From: Gordonia sp. PP30
GTDB lineage: Bacteria > Actinomycetota > Actinomycetes > Mycobacteriales > Mycobacteriaceae
NCBI RefSeq assembly: GCF_023100845.1
Contig: NZ_CP095864.1
Location: forward strand, 2,728,001 to 2,792,000
Reading direction: 5' to 3'
Length of the DNA: 64,000 nucleotides
The position numbers and the translations under genes were made by a program. How positions within the stretch are numbered: the stretch's first letter is position 1; each line of letters opens with the position of its first letter. Under the pieces are notes generated by a model. The model saw only the letters and a program-made list of their open reading frames with translations, was not told where the DNA came from and searched no databases. Below are positions 7,701 through 16,085 of the stretch, piece by piece.

Positions 7701-8819
7701 GTGTTGAGTCAGCAGCAGGTGCCCGGCGCCGTGGAGGAGGTCCTGCGGGACTTCTTCGCCACCTCCGCCGCCGCTCTCGACGAGATCTCGCCGGTGGTGG
7801 CCGATGCCGGGAGCGTTCTGGCCGACTTCGTCCTCGGCGGCGGCAAGCGGATCCGGCCGCTGTTCGTGCACGCGGGCTGGCACTGCGGCCTCACCGAATG
7901 TCCGCCGTCGGGCAGACCCGCCCCGGATCGGCAGCGCGCGGAGAGCGAACCGCTGGTCGTGCGCACCGGCGCCGCGATCGAGCTGATCCAGGCGTGCGCC
8001 CTGGTGCACGACGACATCCTCGACCGCAGCGACACCCGGCGCGGACGCCCGACTGTGCATCGCCGCTTCGCGGAGCGGCACCGCGATCGGGCCTGGTCGG
8101 GAGACGACGATCACTACGGCGCCTCCGCGGCGATCCTCCTCGGCGACCTGGCGCTCGCCTGGGCCGACGATCTGGTGCACGGATACCGTCCGGTGCCCGG
8201 CGCCGTCGCCGGGGACCCCCTGCCGCCGCGCGCGGCCGGCCTGTGGTCGCTGATGCGCACCGAGGTGCTCGGCGGGCAGCTCCTCGACATCACCAACGAG
8301 GTCTCCGGCGACGAGAGCGTCGACGCCGCGTACCGGGTGATGGAGTACAAGACCGCCGCCTACACCATCGCCCGGCCGCTGGAGATCGGCGCGGCTCTGG
8401 GACGGTCGACCGGCGAGACGGCCGCCGCGTTGCGCCGGATCGGCACCGGGCTGGGTCTGGCCTTCCAGCTGCGCGACGACGTCCTCGGTGCCTTCGGCGA
8501 TCCCGCCCAGACCGGCAAGCCCTCCGGCGACGATCTGGTCGCAGGCAAACGCACGGTGCTGGTGGCCCTCGCCCTCGCCGGGGCGCCCGCGGCCGACGCC
8601 GACGTGCTGCGCGGCCTGCTCGGCCGCCGGATCGACGCCGCCGAACTGGCCACCGCCCGGACGATCCTCACCGGCTCCGGTGCGCTCGCCGCCGTCGAGC
8701 AGCAGATCGACGACCATCTCACCGCGGCGCTGGCCGAGATCGACGCCCTCCCGGTCGGAGCCGCCGCGCGCGGCGATCTCACGGCCCTCGCGCATCGCAT
8801 CGCCCACAGGCAGACCTGA
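7701..8819 (+). CDS. Polyprenyl diphosphate synthase (GGPP synthase type; IdsA2/CrtE)
   Basis: A 372-residue trans-prenyltransferase that condenses IPP with allylic diphosphates. The first Asp-rich motif is HDDILDRSDTRRGRPTVHRRF and the second is FQLRDDVLGAFGDP, which lacks the third Asp, as is usual in the actinobacterial IdsA group. GGGKRIRPLF marks the IPP-binding region. The GTG at 7701 opens the operon; crtI starts nine bases after the stop. By synteny it equals Rv2173 (idsA2). Linkage to crtI and crtB suggests it makes geranylgeranyl diphosphate for phytoene, though a lipid-carrier role is also possible. Confidence 0.88.
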   Translation: MLSQQQVPGAVEEVLRDFFATSAAALDEISPVVADAGSVLADFVLGGGKRIRPLFVHAGWHCGLTECPPSGRPAPDRQRAESEPLVVRTGAAIELIQACALVHDDILDRSDTRRGRPTVHRRFAERHRDRAWSGDDDHYGASAAILLGDLALAWADDLVHGYRPVPGAVAGDPLPPRAAGLWSLMRTEVLGGQLLDITNEVSGDESVDAAYRVMEYKTAAYTIARPLEIGAALGRSTGETAAALRRIGTGLGLAFQLRDDVLGAFGDPAQTGKPSGDDLVAGKRTVLVALALAGAPAADADVLRGLLGRRIDAAELATARTILTGSGALAAVEQQIDDHLTAALAEIDALPVGAAARGDLTALAHRIAHRQT

Positions 8820-8828
8820 GACGCAGCC

Positions 8829-10334
8829 ATGACCGCCACCAGACACGTCGTCATCATCGGCGCCGGCCTCGCCGGGCTGGCCGCCGCCGCCCGTCTGCGG
8901 GGCCGCGGCCACCAGGTGACCGTCCTCGAATCCGCCGCCGTCCCGGGCGGGCTGGTCCGCACCGAGGAGATCGACGGACACCGCTTCGACACCGGCGCCA
9001 CCCTGCTCACCATGCCGGGCCTGATCGTCGACGCCCTCGCCGAGCTCGGCATCGACCGCGCCGAGGCGCTGGCGAGGCTGTCACTGACGCCCGTCGATCC
9101 GGGCTACGTGATGAACTACGCGGACGGGTCCGTCCTCGCGCTGCCGCACGACGCAGCCGCGATCCCCGCCGCCGTCGCCCGCGCCTTCGGCCCGGACACC
9201 GCACGCGGCACCGCCGACCTGCTCGAGTGGCTGCGCGCGGTGTACGACGCCGAGTACGGGGTCTTCATCGACCGCAACTTCGGCGGTATCGGCGACCTGA
9301 CCGGACCCGAAACACGCAGGGCCGCAGCACAACTGGTGAAGCTGCGCGCCCTCGGCGGGCTCACCGGCGCCGTCGCGCGCTTCGCCCCCGACGAGCGCGT
9401 CCAGCGGGCGTTCACCTTCCAGTCACTGTACGCCGGGGTACCTCCGCACCGGGCGCGCGCCATCTACGCGATCATCGCCGACATGGACATCGGCCGCGGC
9501 CTCTGGGCGCCGGCCGGCGGCATGGGCCGGATCGGCGAGGTGCTCGCCGGAGCGCTGATCGACGCCGGCGTCACCATCGCGTACGACTCCCCGGTCCGGG
9601 CGGTGCTGCGGGACGGGCACACGGTCCGCGGCGCGGCGACCGACGACGGCGTGATCGCCGCCGACGCGGTGATCGCGACGCTGGAGCGCGACCAGGTCGC
9701 CGATCTGCTCGGCGCGACCCCGCGGCGCAGGCTCCGCTACTCGCCCAGCGCCGTCGTCGCCCACGGTCTGCTGCCGGCCGGAACCGCGCGGGAGTGGTCG
9801 TCGGGGCACCACACGCTCGACTTCGGTGCGGCGTGGACGCAGACCTTCGCCGAGATCACCGGCCGTGGAGGCAAGCCGATGACCGACGGGTCGTTCCTGG
9901 TCACCCGGCCGGCGGTCAGCGACCCGGACACCTTCGTCACCGGCGGGCTGGAGTCGGTCTCGGTCCTGGCCCCCACCCCGAACCTGGACAGCGCACCGCT
10001 GGCGTGGGACGCGGTCGCCGGCCCCTATGTGACCGAGGTACTGGGCACCCTCGCCGGCCGCGGCTATCGCGGGATCGACGAGCTGAAGGTGTTGCGCGTC
10101 GACCATCCGGGTACCTGGCGGCGTGCCGGACTGCCCGCGGGCACGCCGTTCTCGGCGGCCCACACGGTGACGCAGACCGGTCCGCTGCGTACCCGCAACA
10201 CGTGGCCCGGCCTGCGCAATCTGTTCCTGGCCGGCAGCGCCACGGTGCCCGGTGTCGGCATCCCGCCGGTCCTGATCTCCGGTGGCCTCGCGGCCGATCG
10301 CGCCGACGCGCTCCTCACGGGAGCGGCACGATGA
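8829..10334 (+). CDS. crtI: Phytoene desaturase CrtI family
   Basis: A 501-residue FAD-dependent carotenoid desaturase. The N-terminal dinucleotide fold is VIIGAGLAGLAAAARLRG at residues 8-25, followed by GGLVRTEEIDGHRFDTGATLL, and the C-terminal FAD motif is LFLAGSATVPGVGIPPVLISG. All are CrtI features. It converts phytoene to lycopene-type polyenes at the membrane. The start is an ATG nine bases after the prenyl synthase. The end overlaps the mannosyltransferase start as ATGA, so the four genes 7701-12821 form one coupled operon. M. tuberculosis lacks this gene at this locus. Confidence 0.92.
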   Translation: MTATRHVVIIGAGLAGLAAAARLRGRGHQVTVLESAAVPGGLVRTEEIDGHRFDTGATLLTMPGLIVDALAELGIDRAEALARLSLTPVDPGYVMNYADGSVLALPHDAAAIPAAVARAFGPDTARGTADLLEWLRAVYDAEYGVFIDRNFGGIGDLTGPETRRAAAQLVKLRALGGLTGAVARFAPDERVQRAFTFQSLYAGVPPHRARAIYAIIADMDIGRGLWAPAGGMGRIGEVLAGALIDAGVTIAYDSPVRAVLRDGHTVRGAATDDGVIAADAVIATLERDQVADLLGATPRRRLRYSPSAVVAHGLLPAGTAREWSSGHHTLDFGAAWTQTFAEITGRGGKPMTDGSFLVTRPAVSDPDTFVTGGLESVSVLAPTPNLDSAPLAWDAVAGPYVTEVLGTLAGRGYRGIDELKVLRVDHPGTWRRAGLPAGTPFSAAHTVTQTGPLRTRNTWPGLRNLFLAGSATVPGVGIPPVLISGGLAADRADALLTGAAR

Positions 10335-11905
10335 GCGCGCGGCTGCGAGGACTGCTGAGCCACCCCGACGCACTGCTCGGGTTCGTGGGCGCGGTCCTGT
10401 TCGCAGTCGGCACCTACGGGGTGGCCGACATCCCGCGCAACGACACGACCCTGCAGAACCTCGGGCTGGCCCCGATCACCTACGGCAGCGGCAAGGCGCT
10501 CGCCTGGATCGCGTTCTGGACCGGCGTCACGCTGATGGTGATCGCCTGGATCCGGATCGGCCGCGCGGTGCTCGCCGGCACCAGCGATCTGGACGTGCGC
10601 GGCACCCGCTGGACCGTGTGCGCCTGGGCGCTGCCGATGCTGTTCGCCGTGCCGGTGTTCAGCCGCGACGTCTACGCGTATCTCGGTCAGGCCTGGGTGC
10701 TGGCGCAGGGCTACAACCCCTATCTCGACGGCCCCGCACACGCGCCCGGCCCGATCGTCGACTCGATGGCGCAGATCTGGGCGCCCACCACGTCCCCGTA
10801 CACCCCGCTGTTCATGCTGATCGCACGCGGTGTCGTCGCGGTGACCGGGCAGAATGTGATCGCCGGGGTCTTCGTGATGCGCCTGGTGCTGCTGATCGGG
10901 CTCGCCCTCTCGCTGTGGGCGCTGCCCGCGCTCGCCGAGCGGTTCGGCGCCTCCCGGCGGCTCGCGCTGTGGCTGGTGCTGCTCAACCCGATGCTGCTGG
11001 CGCATCTGGTCGCCGGGCCGCACCTGGAACTGCTGATGATGGGCTTCCTCGCAGCGGGCGTCGCCGTGGTGGTCGGCGCCGGGAGCACGTCGACGGAGCC
11101 CGGCATGAACTCCGCGAGCGGGCCGGACGACGTCCGCGGGCGCCCGGTGTACGGCCTGCTTCTGCTCGGCGTCGCCGCGTCGATCAAGATCACCGCGGCC
11201 GTCGCGATCCCCTTCGTGGTGTGGATGTGGCTCGATCAGCTGCGGAGACAGCGCGCCGCCCGCGGCGAGGCCGCGCCGCTCGGCGCACGTCGCTTCGTCG
11301 GCGTCTTCGCGGCCACCGCCCTGATCCCGGCCGCGGTCTTCGGCGTGTTCACCCTGACCCTGGGGCTCGGCCTCGGGTGGCTGAACGGTCTGTCGTGGGC
11401 GTCGCGCATCATCAATCCGTTCACCATCCCCACGCTGGCCGGGCACCTCGTCACCTATGCGGCCGCGCCGTTCCACGTCTGGAACCTGCAGCAGGTGCTG
11501 CCGGTGACGCGGGCGATCGGCGAAGTGGTGCTGGCGGTGCTCCTGGTCTGGTTCTGGTGGCGTTCGCGCACCGATACGCGGGCGGCCGTCGCCGGGGCCG
11601 CGTGGGCGATGCTGGCGGTGCTGCTGCTGGAGCCGTCGACCCTGCCCTGGTACTACGTGTGGACGCTGGTGCTGGCCGTCGCATTCGACCTGCCTCTGTG
11701 GGTCCGGCAGGTGGTGGTCGGGGTGAGCGTGTTCTTCCTCATCACCTTCCAGCCCGACGATTCGATCACCTTCTACAAGCCGATTCCCTCGTTGGTCGCG
11801 CTGTTGCTCGCCGTGCTCGCCGCGGTCTCGCTCGACCGCCGGGATCCGCTGCGCCTGCGCAGGCTGCGGGACTGGGCCTTCGCGATCCCGCCGAAGCATG
11901 ACTGA
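10331..11905 (+). CDS. mptA: GT-C alpha-(1->6)-mannopyranosyltransferase, MptA position
   Basis: A 524-residue polytopic membrane protein with about 12-13 hydrophobic helices. The early extracytoplasmic acidic motif SRDVYAYLGQ (near residue 110) resembles the catalytic DxD/E-type loop of polyprenyl-phosphomannose-dependent GT-C enzymes such as MptA and MptB. In M. tuberculosis mptA (Rv2174) follows idsA2 directly and extends the lipomannan alpha-1,6 backbone. That synteny supports the call. The ATG overlaps the crtI stop (ATGA) and the end overlaps crtB by eight bases, so it is embedded in a carotenoid operon. A carotenoid glycosyl role cannot be excluded. Confidence 0.82.
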   Translation: MSARLRGLLSHPDALLGFVGAVLFAVGTYGVADIPRNDTTLQNLGLAPITYGSGKALAWIAFWTGVTLMVIAWIRIGRAVLAGTSDLDVRGTRWTVCAWALPMLFAVPVFSRDVYAYLGQAWVLAQGYNPYLDGPAHAPGPIVDSMAQIWAPTTSPYTPLFMLIARGVVAVTGQNVIAGVFVMRLVLLIGLALSLWALPALAERFGASRRLALWLVLLNPMLLAHLVAGPHLELLMMGFLAAGVAVVVGAGSTSTEPGMNSASGPDDVRGRPVYGLLLLGVAASIKITAAVAIPFVVWMWLDQLRRQRAARGEAAPLGARRFVGVFAATALIPAAVFGVFTLTLGLGLGWLNGLSWASRIINPFTIPTLAGHLVTYAAAPFHVWNLQQVLPVTRAIGEVVLAVLLVWFWWRSRTDTRAAVAGAAWAMLAVLLLEPSTLPWYYVWTLVLAVAFDLPLWVRQVVVGVSVFFLITFQPDDSITFYKPIPSLVALLLAVLAAVSLDRRDPLRLRRLRDWAFAIPPKHD

Positions 11906-12821
11906 GCGCGGCTACCGCATCGGCCGGGCGATGACCGCGCGCGCCGGGCGCACCTACTACCTGGCCGCGGGATTGCTGCCGGCCGACCGGCGGCGCGGCG
12001 TCTACGCGCTGTATGGCTTCGCGCGGATGGCCGACGACATCGTCGATCGGTCGCCGCAGGCCCCGGCCGCGCAGGTCGCCGCGCTCGACGCGCTGGCGGC
12101 CGGACTCACCGCGGCCCTGGACGGCGAATCTCTCCCCGATCCGTCGCTGACCGCCGACCAGTGGGCGCTGCTGCATTCACTGGCCGCTACGGTCGAGCGG
12201 TTCGGCATCGACCCGGCGACGTTCGGGGCGTTCCTGCGCTCGATGCGGATGGACGTCCCGGGCACCGCCGAGTTCCGCAGCCGCTATCGGTCCTTCGCCG
12301 AGCTGCACGACTACACGTACGGCTCGGCGGCGGTGATCGGCCTGCAGATGCTGCCCATCCTGGGGGTGTCGCCGGGCGGCAGCGGCGGCGTGTCGTACGA
12401 CGACGTCGCCGGCGGCGCGGCGCTCCTCGGCGAGGCGTTCCAGCTGACCAATTTCCTGCGCGACGTCGCCGAGGATCTCGACCGCGACCGGATCTACCTG
12501 CCCGCCGACCATCTCGCGGCGTTCGGCGTCGACGAGGAGGTGCTGCGCACGGACGTCCACCGCGGACGGCCGGGCCGCGCCCTGCGCGCGGCGCTGCGCC
12601 ACCTGATCGCGATCAACCGCGACCAGTACCGGCGCACCGCCCCGGCGATCGCGGCGCTCCCGGGCCGCACCCGTCCGGCGATCGCCGCCGCGGCGCGCAG
12701 CTACGCCGACATCCTCACCGAGATCGAGCGCAGCGACTACGACGTGCTCTCCCGCCGCGCGGTGGTGCCGAAACGGCGGCGTGTCGTGCACGCCGCCCGC
12801 GCTCTCCTGCCCGCCGGCTGA
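11898..12821 (+). CDS. crtB: Phytoene/squalene synthase family (CrtB)
   Basis: A 307-residue prenyl synthase that joins two geranylgeranyl diphosphates head to head to give phytoene. The first Asp motif ADDIVDRS lies at about residue 42 and the second DVAEDLDRDRIYLP at about 190. YYLAAGLLPADRRRGVYALYGFAR is the conserved entry region. The start overlaps the mannosyltransferase by eight bases. The last codons (CCCGCCGGC TGA) fall within the first copy of a tandem repeat that continues to the end of the convergent gene. With the prenyl synthase and crtI it gives a pathway to C40 polyenes; no cyclase is in the window. Confidence 0.9.
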   Translation: MTERGYRIGRAMTARAGRTYYLAAGLLPADRRRGVYALYGFARMADDIVDRSPQAPAAQVAALDALAAGLTAALDGESLPDPSLTADQWALLHSLAATVERFGIDPATFGAFLRSMRMDVPGTAEFRSRYRSFAELHDYTYGSAAVIGLQMLPILGVSPGGSGGVSYDDVAGGAALLGEAFQLTNFLRDVAEDLDRDRIYLPADHLAAFGVDEEVLRTDVHRGRPGRALRAALRHLIAINRDQYRRTAPAIAALPGRTRPAIAAAARSYADILTEIERSDYDVLSRRAVVPKRRRVVHAARALLPAG

Positions 12822-12897
12822 GCCCGCCCGCCGGCTGAGCTCGTCGAAGCCCGCCGGCTGAGTCTGTCCAGACCCGCCGGCTGAGCTCGTCGAAGCC
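12811..12897. repeat. Tandem 23-24 bp repeats at a convergent gene junction
   Basis: Four partly degenerate copies of a CCGCCGGCTGAGC-TCGTCGAAGC unit start at 12811, 12828, 12851 and 12874. The first copy supplies the crtB stop codon; the last ends in the stop of the convergent Rv2175c-like gene. A related single copy is at 30361-30407. It looks like a genome-wide actinobacterial intergenic element, a judgement based on pattern only. Confidence 0.75.
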
Positions 12898-13265
12898 TAG
12901 AAGGCCTGCGCCTGAGCGCGGCGGATCACCTCGCGCGCGGAATGCGTGTGCAGTGCCTGCGCCGGGTGCATCCCGAGGTCGTCGTACACGGTGAAGAACC
13001 ACTCCATCGCCTGGTCCCGGGTGTAGCCGCCGTCGAGCAGCACCGACACCAGACCCTCGAAGTGCTTGGCCAGGTGACCTTCCTCGCCGAAGAAGAGCGC
13101 CGGGATCACCGGCTGCCCGTTCCGCGAGGCGGCGAGCAGGTTGTGATCGCGGATCAGGGTGCGCACCCGGTTCGGGGAGACATGCAGGTGATCGGCCGCC
13201 TGGTCGAGGTCGAAGACCTCGGCGTCGTCCGGAAGAATGCCGATGGCCAGCGGAAGGGAACTCAC
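12897..13265 (-). CDS. Rv2175c-like DNA-binding regulator (PknL substrate family)
   Basis: A 122-residue protein with an N-terminal winged-helix/helix-turn-helix segment (FDLDQAADHLHVSPNRVRTLIRDHNLL, cited in part) and the C-terminal actinobacterial domain GGYTRDQAMEWFFTVYDDLGMHPAQALHTHSA. In M. tuberculosis the counterpart Rv2175c binds DNA and is phosphorylated by PknL, which lowers binding. Here too it lies divergently next to pknL, 87 bases apart. The GTG start at 13265 is used. The regulated genes are unknown; the phosphorylation link is inferred from the family and location. Confidence 0.88.
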   Translation of the reverse strand: MSSLPLAIGILPDDAEVFDLDQAADHLHVSPNRVRTLIRDHNLLAASRNGQPVIPALFFGEEGHLAKHFEGLVSVLLDGGYTRDQAMEWFFTVYDDLGMHPAQALHTHSAREVIRRAQAQAF

Positions 13266-13352
13266 GGGAGGTGACGATACCCGACAGGGCCGACACCCGA
13301 ACGGCTCCGGCGCTCACGGATCCGGCCCACCGCGCACGGTAGATTCACTCCC

Positions 13353-14648
13353 GTGAGTTCCCCCGAGGATCCGCTGCTGGGTCGCGTCCTGGAGCGGCGC
13401 TACCGGATCGACGCGCCGATCGCGCGCGGCGGCATGTCGGCGGTGTACGTCGGCACCGATCTGCGGCTCGGGCGGCGCGTCGCGGTCAAGGTGATGGACG
13501 CACGGTATGTCGGCGACCCGCAGTTCCTGCGGCGCTTCGAGTTCGAGGCCCGCGCGGTCGCCGGGCTGAGCCATCCGGGGCTGGTCGCCGTGTACGACCA
13601 GAGCATCGACGGCGACATCGCCTTCCTGGTGATGGAACTGGTCCGCGGCGGCAGCCTGCGGGAACTGCTGCGCGAGCGCGGCCCGATGCCCCCGCACGCG
13701 GTCGCCGCCGTCGGTATCCCGGTCCTCGGTGGGCTGGGCACCGCGCACCGCGCGGGGCTGGTGCACCGGGACGTGAAGCCGGAGAACGTGCTGATCTCCG
13801 ACACCGGCGACATCAAGGTCGCCGACTTCGGTCTGGTCCGCGCCGTCTCCGAGGCCGGTGTCACATCGGCGAGCGTCATCCTCGGCACCGCCGCGTACCT
13901 GTCCCCCGAGCAGGTGAGTTCCACCGACATCGACGCCCGCAGCGACGTGTACTCCACGGGCGTGCTCTTCTACGAGTTGCTGACCGGCCGCCAGCCGTTC
14001 CACGGCGCCACTCCCCTCGCACTCGCCTACCAGCGCCTGTCGTACGACGTCCCGGCACCCAGCGAGATCATCGCCGGGGTGCCGCCGCAGATCGACGACA
14101 TCGTGCTGCGCGCCACCGAGCGCGACCCGGCCCACCGCTTCCCCGACGCCTTCGCCATGCAGCACGCCCTGCTCGACGCCGTCGACGACCTCGTCCTTCC
14201 GCCGTTCACGGTGCCCGCCCCGCGGCAGGCGTCGGCCCGCGTCACCTCCGCGATCGCCCGCCCGGTCGCCCCCGCGCGCCCCGCCCCCACCGTCGGCCGC
14301 GGCCCCTCGCCGGACGGATACGGCCAGGCGGACGACGACTACCCCGGCGACGGTCCCGTGGACGACGACTACGACCCCCGGCCGGACTACGAGGGCCGGG
14401 ACCCCGGGCCGGGCGCCTACGACCCCGGGCCGGGCGAGGTCCCGGCTCCGCCCGACCGGCATCTCGGCGGAGACCGATACGACGCCGACTACGACGACCC
14501 CTACGACGACGACTACCCCGACGTCGCCCAGCGCCCCGTGCACACCGGCAGCACCCTGGTCGTGATCGCCTGGTTCGTCGTCGTTCTGCTGATCGCCGCT
14601 CTTCTCGGCGGCGGCGGCTGGGCTCTCGGTATCGCCCTGACGACCTAG
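13353..14648 (+). CDS. pknL: Serine/threonine protein kinase PknL
   Basis: A 431-residue membrane-anchored kinase. The glycine loop IARGGMSAVY is at residues 23-32, the invariant Lys at about 46 (VAVKVMD), the catalytic loop HRDVKPEN at 138-145 and DFG at 158-160, all intact. A linker of about 120 residues, very rich in Asp, Tyr, Pro and Arg, follows the kinase domain. One membrane helix lies at the C-terminus (about 400-428) with almost nothing outside, so there is no PASTA or other sensor domain, as in mycobacterial PknL. The likely substrate is the divergent Rv2175c-like protein. A terminator follows 12 bases after the stop. Confidence 0.93.
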   Translation: MSSPEDPLLGRVLERRYRIDAPIARGGMSAVYVGTDLRLGRRVAVKVMDARYVGDPQFLRRFEFEARAVAGLSHPGLVAVYDQSIDGDIAFLVMELVRGGSLRELLRERGPMPPHAVAAVGIPVLGGLGTAHRAGLVHRDVKPENVLISDTGDIKVADFGLVRAVSEAGVTSASVILGTAAYLSPEQVSSTDIDARSDVYSTGVLFYELLTGRQPFHGATPLALAYQRLSYDVPAPSEIIAGVPPQIDDIVLRATERDPAHRFPDAFAMQHALLDAVDDLVLPPFTVPAPRQASARVTSAIARPVAPARPAPTVGRGPSPDGYGQADDDYPGDGPVDDDYDPRPDYEGRDPGPGAYDPGPGEVPAPPDRHLGGDRYDADYDDPYDDDYPDVAQRPVHTGSTLVVIAWFVVVLLIAALLGGGGWALGIALTT

Positions 14649-14660
14649 GGTCGCACCCCG

Positions 14661-14690
14661 CCGCAGGCTTCCGGCCTGCGGTTTTCTTTC
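14661..14690 (+). terminator. Intrinsic terminator after pknL
   Basis: An eight-base GC stem CCGCAGGC/GCCTGCGG (14661-14668 and 14674-14681) with a TTCCG loop is followed by TTTTCTTT. It starts 12 bases after the pknL stop. Confidence 0.9.
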
Positions 14691-14803
14691 ACTTTTCGGC
14701 CCGTTCGGGCGAATTGTCGTACCCCGGTGACAGAGTCTGCTCCGCACCGCAGCTCCGGCGAATCACGCCGGGTCAGCTGCCCCGCCCCTGAAAGGAAATC
14801 ACC

Positions 14804-15316
14804 ATGAGCAAGCTCCGCAACGCCGCCATCGCCGTCATGGCCTGCCTGGCCCTGGGCGCGACCATCGCGTCCGGCAGCGAGGACAAGGCGACCAAGGTCG
14901 ACGGCAACGGGTCGACCCAGCAGGGCGACACGTTCAAGGTCGGCGACACCGTCAAGCTCGGCGACTGGAAGGTCAAGGTCAACAAGGTGACCGATCCGTA
15001 CGTGCCGAGCAACGAGTTCGTGACGCCGAGCCCCGGCAATCGCTACGTGCTCGTCGACACCGAGGTCACCAATGACAGCAAGAAGTCGCAGACCGTCTCG
15101 TCGATGATGTGCTTCGACCTGCGGGACGACTCGAACCGCAAGCACGACATCACCATCACCGGCGACGAGACCTCGTCGCTCGACGGTGAGGTGGCACCGG
15201 GCGGCACGCTGCGCGGCGACCTGGCGTTCGAGGTTCCGGATTCGGCGAAGAACCTGCAGCTGCAGTTCAAGTGCGACCTGTTCGGTTCCGGCTCGGCCGT
15301 GATCGACCTGTCGTGA
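14804..15316 (+). CDS. Secreted DUF4352-domain protein
   Basis: A 170-residue exported protein. A signal peptide covers residues 1-23 (positive start, then AAIAVMACLALGATIASG). It has no lipobox cysteine at the cleavage site, so it is probably secreted rather than a lipoprotein. The rest is an Ig-like DUF4352 fold: KVGDTVKLGDWKVKVNKV, then YVLVDTEVTNDSKKSQTV, then a closing strand ending in AVIDLS. Such domains occur in extracellular or surface proteins of Gram-positives and have no assigned activity. Its end overlaps the next gene as GTGA, so the two are coupled. It belongs to an accessory block absent from the M. tuberculosis locus. Confidence 0.75.
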   Translation: MSKLRNAAIAVMACLALGATIASGSEDKATKVDGNGSTQQGDTFKVGDTVKLGDWKVKVNKVTDPYVPSNEFVTPSPGNRYVLVDTEVTNDSKKSQTVSSMMCFDLRDDSNRKHDITITGDETSSLDGEVAPGGTLRGDLAFEVPDSAKNLQLQFKCDLFGSGSAVIDLS

Positions 15317-15819
15317 CGGCGACCACTCCGGCTCCCGCCGCGACGCACCCGCGTCGCGGCGGTCCGGGCGACCTGCTCCTCAGCCCGTGGGTGGCCCTGT
15401 CGGTGCTGGTCCTGCTGCTGAACGATCACGTGCTCAAGTGGATCTTCGGCAACACGGTGACCGGGAAGCTCTCGGATGTCGCCGGCGTCTTTCTGCTGCC
15501 GCTCCTGATGCTGACGGTCGCCGAACTCGCGGCGCGGGTATGCGGAGTGCGCTGGATCACCGGTCGCCGGGCCGTGATCACGACGATCGCCGTCGTGGGT
15601 GTCGGCTTCGCGGCGGTGAAGACCGTGCCCCCGGTCGGCGACGCCTACGAGTACATGGTCGGCCTGCTCCGCGCGGTGGCGACCTTCTCCGGTGGCCCGA
15701 TCACCCCGATCATCGTCTACCGCGACGCCACCGATCTCCTCGTCCTCCCCGTCCTCATCGGCACCTATCTCGTCGCGATGCGACGTGCCGCAAATTCCGC
15801 CGCCGGGCCACATCGATAG
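15313..15819 (+). CDS. Uncharacterised polytopic membrane protein
   Basis: A 168-residue protein starting on the GTG at 15313, four bases inside the previous gene. It has four predicted helices at about residues 24-42, 56-76, 90-110 and 142-158. The sequence NDHVLKWIFGNTVTGKLSDVAGVFLLPLL resembles a conserved motif (NDHxLK...TGKLSDxAG, cited in part) seen in unassigned bacterial membrane proteins; no function is known. Translational coupling to the DUF4352 protein suggests that the two act together, for example as a membrane partner and an extracellular domain. That is inference. Confidence 0.6.
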   Translation: MTATTPAPAATHPRRGGPGDLLLSPWVALSVLVLLLNDHVLKWIFGNTVTGKLSDVAGVFLLPLLMLTVAELAARVCGVRWITGRRAVITTIAVVGVGFAAVKTVPPVGDAYEYMVGLLRAVATFSGGPITPIIVYRDATDLLVLPVLIGTYLVAMRRAANSAAGPHR

Positions 15820-16070
15820 TGGATCCTCGCGCAGAACGAGACTGTTTGCTACGGCGATCATTCGAACACTCTCTTGTCAGTGACGTCAAAGCCGGCGCGT
15901 CCACCGGCTGAATCTCGGCCGTAGATCTCAGCATTTTCGGCAACAGATTATTGTCATACCCAGGCGATACAGTGATCTCAACGGTTCAGCAGACGATGGT
16001 GGCGCACACCACGATGTGTCTGTATCGTGGACCATAGAGAGTTCGAACGCTGTGGATGTCTTCTTGGGGG

Positions 16071-16080
16071 AAGGAGGTGA
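16071..16080 (+). promoter_or_regulatory. Perfect Shine-Dalgarno site fixing the start of the DUF222/HNH gene
   Basis: AAGGAGGTGA is fully complementary to the 16S rRNA 3' end. It lies five bases before the ATG at 16086, which decides this start over the upstream in-frame ATG at 16056. Confidence 0.85.
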
Positions 16081-16085
16081 CGGCC

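Noticed and set aside
15840-16070. Possible LexA/SOS box (TCGAAC or GTTCGAAC half sites near 15859 and 16041) upstream of the DUF222/HNH gene
   Set aside because: 13E12-type genes can be SOS controlled, but neither site has the second half at the required four-base spacing.
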